A stretch of DNA of 62,746 nucleotides from an uncultured Clostridium sp. (GTDB taxonomy: Bacteria; Bacillota; Clostridia; Lachnospirales; Lachnospiraceae): assembly GCA_946553025.1 (NCBI GenBank), contig CAMNRM010000027.1, positions 1 through 62,746 on the forward strand, written 5' to 3'. The position numbers and the translations under genes are program-made. A model generated the notes under the pieces. The model was not told the origin of the DNA. It was given only the letters and a program-made list of their open reading frames with translations, and did no database searches. Of this stretch, positions 1 to 7,579 are shown piece by piece (within the stretch, counting starts at the first letter, position 1; each line of letters begins with the position of its first letter).

Positions 1-14
1 TAAAGATCTTCCCT

Positions 15-42
15 CCCCCTGCAGAGCAGGGGGTTTATTTTT
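15..42 (+). terminator. Rho-independent terminator
   Basis: A perfect 8-bp stem (CCCCCTGC at 15-22, GCAGGGGG at 26-33) with a 3-nt loop is followed by TTTATTTTT. It would end a plus-strand transcript entering from left of the window. Confidence 0.8.
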
Positions 43-56
43 ACTGTGACACAAAG

Positions 57-112
57 AACAGGACAGCCCTGCCACCTGCGTGTAAGGTCTGTCCTGTTTT
101 AATCTTTTCTGG
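57..112 (+). terminator. second hairpin, possible terminator
   Basis: AACAGGACAG (57-66) pairs exactly with CTGTCCTGTT (89-98) around a 22-nt loop and is followed by a T-rich run. It could be a back-up terminator for the same upstream transcript or part of the structured block that continues to 271. Confidence 0.45.
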
Positions 113-210
113 GGTGTGGTCAAAGGAAACTCGGAATCCACTTCGTTACTTCCTCGTAATCCTATGCTGCTATCGCTGCTTGTCAGATGTGACTTGCACC
201 CCACCTGACA

Positions 211-271
211 CAAGTAAGTCCCCCAACCCACAGCTTTCGTCTTTGCGACTTAGAAGCGGGGGACTTACTTG
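211..271. repeat. 14-bp perfect inverted repeat, possible remnant end of an IS200/IS605-like element
   Basis: CAAGTAAGTCCCCC (211-224) is the exact reverse complement of GGGGGACTTACTTG (258-271). The 33-nt interior can fold further (GCTT near 233 with AAGC near 254). The look of this block recalls the structured right end of IS200/IS605-type elements, but no transposase or TnpB gene lies in the window, so that link is inference. The rest of 100-295 holds no gene I can support. Confidence 0.45.
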
Positions 272-295
272 ATAGGTTAAAAATTCATTCCCGCC

Positions 296-1321
296 TTAGT
301 CCACAAACACCGAATTATACCGATCAATACACTTGCCCATACACTCGGAGAAATGTCCAATCGAGCCAAGAGGTGCTCCTGATCCGCTTAAATCCAGCGG
401 ACGTCCGCTGTCTACCTGTTTCATCATCCACTCCAGCGCCTGGGCCAGTCCGTCGTAAAGGCCGTCAAATGGACGGGAATTGCTGATGGATTCCTTCATT
501 AACTGGTCATTGTCGGAAGTAGCAGCGTCAAAATCAGCAACTACCTTCAGCAGTTCATCATATAATGGACGAATTTCGGTCAGATCAAGTTCCGTAATAT
601 TTTCATCCGTAATTTCCTGTGCATCGATAACATCCAATACCTGCCTTGCAATCGTAAGCGCATGGCTTGCATTGTAGATAATCAGTCTTCCTTCATCTAA
701 AAACTTCTGCTCTTCCTGGGCTGTTCTCTCCGCCCCCATCTGGGAAATGGCATCCATAAACTGATAGCCGAGATCGATAACCTTATCCGCGGATGCATAG
801 ACAACGGCATGGTATTCTTTCGCCTTCTGGTACTGGTTATCCGCATAGTCATAGCTGTCGCTGATATCGGAAAACGTCGTCATAATATCCCGCAGAGGAT
901 CGGCAATTTCTTTTACCAGCGGGTCTAATTCTTCATATGCCGGCTCCATATCGGCCAGCATCAGACAGTCTTCAACAATATCCGTGTTCTTTCCGTAAAC
1001 CCGGTAGCCATAGGTAAGCCCGGTATCCGGAAGCAGGGAAAATTCCTCTTCACGGCCGACAACTTCAAAATAATAGCCGATGGAATCAATAACTTCAAAA
1101 ATATCATTGTTCAGTTCCACATAGTAGTTGTACTTCACCAGATCCATATCCTCCGGCGAGAGGGTTTCCTCTTCCGGCTCGGTTTCCGTTTCTGTTTCGG
1201 TTTCGACTGCCTCCGTCACTTCCTCTGAGGGCAGGCTGCGCCCTTCCTTTTCTCCGCAGGCCGTCAATGTAAGCGCTAAAAAGGCTATGGCTGCGGATTT
1301 TGTCAGCATACTCTTTCTCAT
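296..1321 (-). CDS. predicted lipoprotein of unknown function
   Basis: A 341-residue exported protein. The start at 1321 is chosen because AGGAGG lies just before it; a longer reading to 1390 lacks a site. Residues 1-22 form a lipoprotein signal ending in LTLTAC (lipobox Cys22). An acidic TETETETEPEEE-type tether follows, as is common in surface lipoproteins of Gram-positives. The rest is predicted mostly helical with no cysteines of note and no catalytic motif I recognise. It is probably anchored on the outer face of the membrane. It is transcribed leftwards and stands alone; a weakly structured gap of about 200 bases separates it from the dehydrogenase upstream. Confidence 0.7.
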   Translation of the reverse strand: MRKSMLTKSAAIAFLALTLTACGEKEGRSLPSEEVTEAVETETETETEPEEETLSPEDMDLVKYNYYVELNNDIFEVIDSIGYYFEVVGREEEFSLLPDTGLTYGYRVYGKNTDIVEDCLMLADMEPAYEELDPLVKEIADPLRDIMTTFSDISDSYDYADNQYQKAKEYHAVVYASADKVIDLGYQFMDAISQMGAERTAQEEQKFLDEGRLIIYNASHALTIARQVLDVIDAQEITDENITELDLTEIRPLYDELLKVVADFDAATSDNDQLMKESISNSRPFDGLYDGLAQALEWMMKQVDSGRPLDLSGSGAPLGSIGHFSECMGKCIDRYNSVFVD

Positions 1322-1522
1322 TTCATCCTCCTCAAATTTTTTTGCAGCAATACAGTTTTTATGTATTTTCGCAAATAATAGCAACGCCAAGGATGATTAT
1401 AACAAAAAAACAAAGGATTGTACAGATTGAATGAATCATTTTCTCGTTATTTTTTCATAAAAACCGGACGAAAAATCCCGCAAAAAACCAGTACTATTGT
1501 TATCCTTTAGTTCTTTAACCCG

Positions 1523-2596
1523 TTAAATGGACATAAGCATTTTGCAGTAATCTTCCGTTTTATTTTTCATGATCCGAAGCCCTTTTTCCAACTCTTCCAT
1601 CGAAAAACGATGCGTAATTAATTTTTCCGGTGCAATCCGCCCATTTTCCAGCCGTTCAAGTACATAGTGCCAGTCATCGTCCGCAGAATGGGTGAATGAA
1701 GAATTCCAGGTTCCATAAATCCTAAGCTGATTGCGCAGGATTTTCCAGTAAATATTCTTTTCCAGTTCCATATCCGAATAAGGATTGCCCACGAGGACGA
1801 TTTCTCCCCCCGGCTGTGTGCAGGAAACGCCAAGACTCACCGTTTCCTTCTTTCCCACGCACTCAAAAAAGACCTGCGGCCCCATGTTTTCGGTACGCCC
1901 GGCAATCCAGGCCGCCGCATCCCGGGTTCGGATATCGCAGTAATTTTCCTTAGACAGCCCCAGATTCATTACCGTTTTCTCCTGAAACTCCTTATTTCCC
2001 AGGACAAGCACATTTTTAACTCCCGCTTCCAGCAAAAACATCAGCACCAGCATCCCAATCGTGCCCAGCCCGCAGACCACCACCGAGTCCAAAAAACCTT
2101 GCGAAGAAAGAGAAAGCTGCCGGACAGCATGGACAGCTACAGCCATCGGCTCTAACATCGCTGCCTGTGCATAGGTAACATTCTCCGGAAGAGAAAGAAG
2201 ATTCTGCACGGGAACCGAAACCAATTCCGCAAATCCTCCGTCCCTGCGCGAGCCTAAGTAGCTGTAATTCCTGCACATTTCATACTGTTTTTTCCTGCAT
2301 GGCATACAGTTTTTGCAGGGGATGAGTGGAAAGATTCCCACACGCTGATTCAGCCAGGAACTGTCCTTTTCATCCTGCACCTGCACCACCTGTCCGGAAA
2401 ACTCATGCCCCGGAATCAGAGGGTAATGGTAGGCCCCTGTGCGGTAAATCCTGGGGATGTCCGAACCGCAGATTCCGGCCGCCTTCACAGCCACCAAAAC
2501 TTCCCGTTCCCCAAGAGATGGCATATCCTGCTCTTTATAGCAAATCCTTCCCAGATCCTCCAAAACCCAGGCATTCATTTTTTGTTCTTTGTTCAT
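1523..2596 (-). CDS. zinc-dependent medium-chain alcohol/polyol dehydrogenase
   Basis: A 357-residue MDR-superfamily oxidoreductase, cytosolic, likely oxidising a sugar alcohol or sugar-alcohol phosphate with NAD(P). The sequence shows the catalytic zinc motifs GICGSD (Cys43 region) and GHEFSG, a structural zinc cluster of four cysteines (CKNCMPCRKKQYEMC), and a nucleotide-binding region with VVCGLGTIGML. Length and layout fit galactitol-1-phosphate 5-dehydrogenase or sorbitol dehydrogenase relatives, but the substrate cannot be read from sequence. AAGGAGA about 9 nt before ATG 2596 supports the start; a second Met at residue 7 is the alternative. There is no PTS or kinase neighbour to suggest a pathway. 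Confidence 0.85.
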   Translation of the reverse strand: MNKEQKMNAWVLEDLGRICYKEQDMPSLGEREVLVAVKAAGICGSDIPRIYRTGAYHYPLIPGHEFSGQVVQVQDEKDSSWLNQRVGIFPLIPCKNCMPCRKKQYEMCRNYSYLGSRRDGGFAELVSVPVQNLLSLPENVTYAQAAMLEPMAVAVHAVRQLSLSSQGFLDSVVVCGLGTIGMLVLMFLLEAGVKNVLVLGNKEFQEKTVMNLGLSKENYCDIRTRDAAAWIAGRTENMGPQVFFECVGKKETVSLGVSCTQPGGEIVLVGNPYSDMELEKNIYWKILRNQLRIYGTWNSSFTHSADDDWHYVLERLENGRIAPEKLITHRFSMEELEKGLRIMKNKTEDYCKMLMSI

Positions 2597-2739
2597 TGGA
2601 TTTTCTTCTCCTTTATGTTCTTATTTCGTTTTTATGTTTTAAAAACAATAGAGTTCCTTAGAGCATGTTCGAAAAATAATTCTTTGATTTTGGCTGCACC
2701 TGTCATTGTTTCTAAATGACACTGTTTCTTATCTTTTCG

Positions 2740-3303
2740 CTACAGTATACAGCAGTCCTGATGCCAACAATTTCCCATTAAGCTTCCCTTAACACTCCAT
2801 TCGTCACCATCTGTTAGCATATAGGTCATGGATTTGATAATTTTTTCTGTAGAATAACGCTTAAACCGCATCAGATACATTCTTGTTTTTTCATCCGTAA
2901 TCTCATCTAAATCAATTTTATGTTCTTTTATTGCGTTCAAAATATGTTTTCGCATTTCAACAATATCTTTATGTCCCGTCCCTGTCCATTCAACCAACTT
3001 AGAAAATGCAAATACAATATGTTCAAAACAAATCATATCCAACAAAATAATCTGTTCCGGATAATTTACAGCTATTTCCTGTAATTCCAACAATTTATTT
3101 ACAATATCCATATTATCATAGACAATATCAAATGCCAGATAATAAGTATCTTCTTTCAGCGGTTTAAGTTCCCTGACAGCATCCAAAATCCCCTGATTGC
3201 TTCCTTTACTCTCAATAATCATTTTGTTCTGATACAAATAGTTATTGACCAACTGCCAAAAATGTAATCCTGCTCCCCTATCTTCTGTCCATAAATACCT
3301 CAT
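2740..3303 (-). CDS. uncharacterised protein, possibly TOPRIM-like; third gene of a three-gene cassette
   Basis: A 187-residue protein, last of a cassette read leftwards (3691-4152, 3300-3710, then this gene). Its ATG overlaps the previous stop by 4 nt (ATGA at 3300-3303), which implies translational coupling. The N-terminal half has a beta-strand-like segment with a Glu followed by a Gly-Ser turn (IIESKGSNQGI) and later LAFDIVYDNMD. That pattern recalls the Glu and Asp-x-Asp strands of TOPRIM domains seen beside OLD-type ATPases. The resemblance is visual only. The C-terminal half is helical. It ends WHQDCCIL with paired cysteines. Function unknown. Confidence 0.6.
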   Translation of the reverse strand: MRYLWTEDRGAGLHFWQLVNNYLYQNKMIIESKGSNQGILDAVRELKPLKEDTYYLAFDIVYDNMDIVNKLLELQEIAVNYPEQIILLDMICFEHIVFAFSKLVEWTGTGHKDIVEMRKHILNAIKEHKIDLDEITDEKTRMYLMRFKRYSTEKIIKSMTYMLTDGDEWSVKGSLMGNCWHQDCCIL

Positions 3304-3710
3304 GCCTTCACCAATTCTTTCTGCAATGTGATATAATTTCCCTCTTCATTTAACTGAGTAAAACTGTCAGCAGATAAATTCAATCCATCACAGTTTCTTA
3401 AAAATAATAAATATTGATTACTTTTTTCAAAATTAATAAACTTCTTATCCTCCTCTTTTAAAATTGTATCTGCATTATCAATTACAATAAACTTCTCCCT
3501 GCATGAATATAAAGAAGTATGAAAATCATCTGTTTTATAATTGAACAGCTTTATCTTATGATATTCATCTGTCTGCTTAATATCTTCCAGCATTTGATAC
3601 AAAAAAGTCTTCCCTGTAGCGCTATCTCCACGCACCAGTGTAATTCTGTTTGTAAAAATTAATTGATAATAAAATGGATTTGCCTGGAACTCAATACGGG
3701 AATAAATCAT
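3300..3710 (-). CDS. small P-loop ATPase; second gene of the cassette
   Basis: A 136-residue protein with a clear Walker A motif GDSATGKT near residues 25-32 and a Walker B-like hydrophobic strand ending in Asp (KFIVIDNAD), so it should bind and perhaps hydrolyse ATP. It is much shorter than a full AAA+ or ABC ATPase and lacks a visible signature motif or sensor. The start at 3710 (MIYSRIEF) is preferred over the longer reading to 3785 because AGGAGAG sits 6-9 nt ahead. It overlaps the upstream gene by 20 nt and the downstream gene by 4 nt, so the three products are probably made together. Confidence 0.7.
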   Translation of the reverse strand: MIYSRIEFQANPFYYQLIFTNRITLVRGDSATGKTFLYQMLEDIKQTDEYHKIKLFNYKTDDFHTSLYSCREKFIVIDNADTILKEEDKKFINFEKSNQYLLFLRNCDGLNLSADSFTQLNEEGNYITLQKELVKA

Positions 3711-4152
3711 CTTCGGCTCTCCTCTCATATTCTTTGTTCCACCATACTTCATAACCACTTTTTCCAATAACAATATCTTCATCATTAAACTTTATTTTAA
3801 CCTGATTGCCTATAGTAAAACGCTCTGGGTAATCCATAAAAAGCTTAATTTCATCCAGACGAAAAAGCATAGTCAGCACATTCCGTCCACATTCCTTTGC
3901 ACTTACCACTTTCCCTGGATTTTTAATAACATTTAAATACGTTTTACATCCACTGGAAAGGTTACGCACAGTTCCCACACCATATTTTGTTTCAATATAA
4001 TTATCCGCCGTTAATTTTGCGTGATCAATTTGAAAAATAGCTTCCTTATCCTGCTCGGTAAATGGCTGATTACTGGTATACAGATTGAAATACCAATCAT
4101 TTTTTAATATCCAGTCTTTAGATTCCAGTTTTTCTGTATATAAATAAATCAA
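3691..4152 (-). CDS. DUF4869-like protein; first gene of the cassette (TTG start)
   Basis: A 153-residue protein of unknown function. The order of features (MIYLYT-type N-terminus, then a mid-region with LSSGCKTYLNV, then SAKECGRNVL) resembles DUF4869 proteins of Clostridia as I remember them; a profile search would settle this. The obvious longer start (GTG 4170) contains the ribosome binding site GGAAGGAG itself, so TTG at 4152, 8 nt after that site, is the better start and gives the N-terminus expected for the family. It leads a compact cassette with a P-loop ATPase and a possible TOPRIM-like protein. Confidence 0.65.
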   Translation of the reverse strand: MIYLYTEKLESKDWILKNDWYFNLYTSNQPFTEQDKEAIFQIDHAKLTADNYIETKYGVGTVRNLSSGCKTYLNVIKNPGKVVSAKECGRNVLTMLFRLDEIKLFMDYPERFTIGNQVKIKFNDEDIVIGKSGYEVWWNKEYERRAEDDLFPY

Positions 4153-4258
4153 TAAATCCACTCCTTCCACAATTGTATCATTATTGGCTGCCTATTTACC
4201 ATTTGATTTTAGCATAATCACAAGCATGGTAATATATCAAAATATTTTTTATTGTTAC

Positions 4259-7200
4259 TTAAATCCCAAACTTTGTAAACACATCCGGCAAAGTTTTTGT
4301 TTTGCTGTCCAGGTAATTCTGGAAATCCTCCTCGGTATAGCAGTATTCCAGTTCATGGTCAAACCGGGATACCGACAGCCTTCCCTTATAGCTGTCCACC
4401 CGCGATACCTCAGAAAAATCAAACAGCTTATCCATCAATCCTTCCAGACTTTCCGCCTTATACAGCCGCAAAAAATCATAGGCATAAAATAAACCGCTCT
4501 CCCCCACGGCAAAGGGCAAAGGGGCAAAGCTTTTCCTTGCTTCATAAGATTTCCCCCAGCCAAAATGCCCGACCACCAGATGTTTTTCCCGGATTTTCTG
4601 CGACAATGCCCTTGTCCTGACATTTAAGTCCCCGGCAAATTCCGGTGACTGGAAGGATAAATCAAAGCCGAAAATATTCATCTTTGTATAAAAAATCCGC
4701 TCAAAACAGGGGTTTTTCCTGCTTCCCATCTGTAAAAGGACATAGCTTTCCGTCATCCATCCCCCATCCTCAGCAAAAAACTTACGGACAGCCGGGGTGA
4801 TCTCCTCCGGCGACCAGGGCCAGCCTGGGATGTAGGGAACCGTTCTTTTGGCTGCCTTGCGGTACTGCTCCTGCTCCTTTAGGGCATCGATAATCCTGCG
4901 CATTTTCTCCTTATTTTCCATCCCTTCCAAGGAATAGGAAGCAAGCAGAATAGGTTTCGGCTGGCGCAGGGAAGACAGCTTTTGGACGGCAAACTGCTTC
5001 TTTCCTTCCAGATCCAGCGCCTTTGCCGCCTTTCCTTCTCCGGGGAGCAATGGCAGATCTTCCCAGCCAAAACAGGTTTTCCGATAGGTTTTTATACTGC
5101 GCATCCCCACCTCTGCCTTAAAGCAGAAGCGCTCCTGTTCTTCATAAAAGACAGCCTGGATACGCCTTGCATCATTTTCCGGAACCGGAGGCCAGGCGTT
5201 ATCCGCCGCAAGCATCTTTGCCAAAACCGGAAGGGTTGCCGGGGCTAAGGGAAGGTATTTAAGCCAGGTAAGAATGATGGCTTCGGCCTCTTTCCTCTCC
5301 TCATCACGGATTGCTGTCGCTGCTAAAAGAAGGAAAGACTGCCCTGTTGTCAGATGATTTTGGGGACAGGTTTCTGTTTGGCTTTCCTGGAAAGTTTCAG
5401 GGCAAGCTTCTGTTTGGCTTTCCCGGGAAGTTTCAGAACAAGCTTCTGCATAGCTTTCCCGAGAAATTTCAGGACAGGTTTCTGCGATTCTTTTCCATTC
5501 TTTAAAGGTAAATGCCGGGTAAATTACGGGTTCTTCATCGATAAAATAATGGACAACATGCAGGTGAAATTCCGCCCTGAACCTGCGCCTATCCGGCAGA
5601 AGAAATTCCAGGCTTTTGGGCGATAAGACGGCATTTTCCTCTTCATCAAACCCCACAAATGCCTTTCTCCACCCCATGGAAGGCATGTAAACCGTCTGCA
5701 TATAGGCCGGAAGCGACCATACATTGCCCTGAACGTAGTCTTTCGTGCTCTGCCGGTCTGCGACACAGATAAAACTGCGGCAGCCAAAACCGGTCATCAG
5801 GAAATATTCCCAGAAATCCCGGTTATCACCGTCAATCGCAGAAAGTTCTGTGTTCTTCTCTTCCCGGAGATAACGGTAATCCATTTCCAGCAGGTTTCGG
5901 TGAAACGCCATGGAAATAGCCAATCCCTCCTGCATCCTGTACACATCCTCGGGCCGGGGCCAGGGATAATCTTCCTGATAAAAAGCAGAAAGCTTCTTTG
6001 CAAGCGTTTCGGGCAGAACCTTTCGCGGGGCTATCTGAAGCATCATTTTATCGAATAAATCCGGCTCATAACGGATTTTTTTCCATTCCCGGTGCTGAAA
6101 TAAAATCTCAATCCGAGAGCGGATTTCTTCGGTTTCATCGTATTCCCGGCGGTCATAGCAAGAGTGATAATCGGAAACAATCTGCATTAATTCCTGATAC
6201 CATTTCCTGATCATCTGCTCTGTGCTGTCCTTATCAAACAGTTCAACTTCGATATTGGGGAAGCGGGATAAAATCGCTGTTTTTAATGGCAGATAAATGG
6301 CTTTCCGGCTGCTGTGATCCAGATTTTTAAGGTCATATTCGCGGTACATATAACGGTAAATGCAGTCGGGAAGGTTATCTGTATTTACCCAGTGCGCGTA
6401 CAGCAAAAGAAGGCTTGTACTCCTGGTTTCCGGGTAAATGTCTTTTCGCCCGTTTTTCTCATACAGATGATTCACCTTTCCGCCGTCCAAAATGCGTTCC
6501 CACACCTCTTTTTCCTTTTCGGTAAGAAGCCCCCTCTGGTTCATCGTGCGCAAAGCCAGATAGTCGGAAAACGAGCGCAGGCGCACCAGGTTTTCCGCAC
6601 GCATTAAGATCCGTCCTGTCCCGGAAATCCTGCTCATCATCAGCTTTTCCATCAGTTCCGGGCTGTCCTGCACACGGAAATCTTTTGGGTTAAGTTCCTC
6701 ACCCCCGGTATTTTCTTTAGGAGATTCCCAAAAACTGCTGTAAATTTCCCACAGTTTCCCGGCAATCACCCGATTATAAAAACTCCCCTCGACATTCACC
6801 TCACCGAAACTGTCCGGGTGCAGACCGTAGGCAATGGCAAGTTCAATGATCAATGGTCTGGGCAGGGATTGCAATCCGATATCCTGTAATCCTGCATCCT
6901 GCAATTCTATCCCCTGTGAATTAAGATATTTTTCTTCCACAAACTGCATAAGCCCTTTGCCAAACTTGTCGTCAAACTGCTCATTTAAAAATTCTTCCGA
7001 CAGGAAATAGTTTCTAAAGACCTCTGCCTTTTTTGCATTTTTCTCATCTTCAAGAAGTGCAATTAACTTCCCTAATGCTCCCTTTTCCCTGCTCTGTTCA
7101 ATGGCTTTCTGCTCTGCCTGTGCTAACTTTTCCAGCAGGGATTTTTCTGTTTTTTCTTTTCCTTTTTCTATTCCTTTTTCTTTATCCTGAACACCTGACT

Positions 7201-7579
7201 TTTCTGCCAGGTCTGCACCACTTTCTTTGTTGTTCAGGTCTGTGCGGTTTCCTTCAACTTCCTGGTCTGCATCACATTTTTCGCCATTCAGGTCTGTGCG
7301 GCTTTCTTCATCTGCCTGTCCTGCACTGCTTTCTTCGGTTCCCCGTCCTGCACCACTTTCTTCATCTGCCCGCTCTGTTTTTCTTCCTCCATCTGTCCGT
7401 CCTTCGACCGCTTTCGCATACTGTAATGCCTGCTGATAAGCACGATTTAACTCGCCAAATGCCTGGGGATCTTCTTCCAGATGATGAGATTTTGCCTGCT
7501 GTGCATAGGCTTTTCGGATTTTCTGCTTATCATAGGTCGGCTCGATTTCCAATAACTCCCATATGCTTTTTTCATTCAT
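4259..7579 (-). CDS. giant J-domain protein partnered with HscC-type Hsp70
   Basis: An 1106-residue cytosolic protein. Residues 1-60 look like a J domain (IWELLEIEPTYDKQKIRKAY helix I-II, then FGELNRAYQQAL), but the HPD tripeptide that normally activates Hsp70 is absent; the loop reads SHHLEEDP. Residues about 60-150 are a low-complexity acidic linker rich in Glu, Asp and Gly. The remaining ~900 residues are unannotated; near the middle is a short imperfect repeat built on SQTEACPETF-like units. The ATG at 7579 follows GGAGGG by 8 nt and overlaps the Hsp70 stop (ATGAATGA), so the two are translationally coupled. It probably serves as the dedicated co-chaperone of that Hsp70; clients unknown. 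Confidence 0.8.
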   Translation of the reverse strand: MNEKSIWELLEIEPTYDKQKIRKAYAQQAKSHHLEEDPQAFGELNRAYQQALQYAKAVEGRTDGGRKTERADEESGAGRGTEESSAGQADEESRTDLNGEKCDADQEVEGNRTDLNNKESGADLAEKSGVQDKEKGIEKGKEKTEKSLLEKLAQAEQKAIEQSREKGALGKLIALLEDEKNAKKAEVFRNYFLSEEFLNEQFDDKFGKGLMQFVEEKYLNSQGIELQDAGLQDIGLQSLPRPLIIELAIAYGLHPDSFGEVNVEGSFYNRVIAGKLWEIYSSFWESPKENTGGEELNPKDFRVQDSPELMEKLMMSRISGTGRILMRAENLVRLRSFSDYLALRTMNQRGLLTEKEKEVWERILDGGKVNHLYEKNGRKDIYPETRSTSLLLLYAHWVNTDNLPDCIYRYMYREYDLKNLDHSSRKAIYLPLKTAILSRFPNIEVELFDKDSTEQMIRKWYQELMQIVSDYHSCYDRREYDETEEIRSRIEILFQHREWKKIRYEPDLFDKMMLQIAPRKVLPETLAKKLSAFYQEDYPWPRPEDVYRMQEGLAISMAFHRNLLEMDYRYLREEKNTELSAIDGDNRDFWEYFLMTGFGCRSFICVADRQSTKDYVQGNVWSLPAYMQTVYMPSMGWRKAFVGFDEEENAVLSPKSLEFLLPDRRRFRAEFHLHVVHYFIDEEPVIYPAFTFKEWKRIAETCPEISRESYAEACSETSRESQTEACPETFQESQTETCPQNHLTTGQSFLLLAATAIRDEERKEAEAIILTWLKYLPLAPATLPVLAKMLAADNAWPPVPENDARRIQAVFYEEQERFCFKAEVGMRSIKTYRKTCFGWEDLPLLPGEGKAAKALDLEGKKQFAVQKLSSLRQPKPILLASYSLEGMENKEKMRRIIDALKEQEQYRKAAKRTVPYIPGWPWSPEEITPAVRKFFAEDGGWMTESYVLLQMGSRKNPCFERIFYTKMNIFGFDLSFQSPEFAGDLNVRTRALSQKIREKHLVVGHFGWGKSYEARKSFAPLPFAVGESGLFYAYDFLRLYKAESLEGLMDKLFDFSEVSRVDSYKGRLSVSRFDHELEYCYTEEDFQNYLDSKTKTLPDVFTKFGI

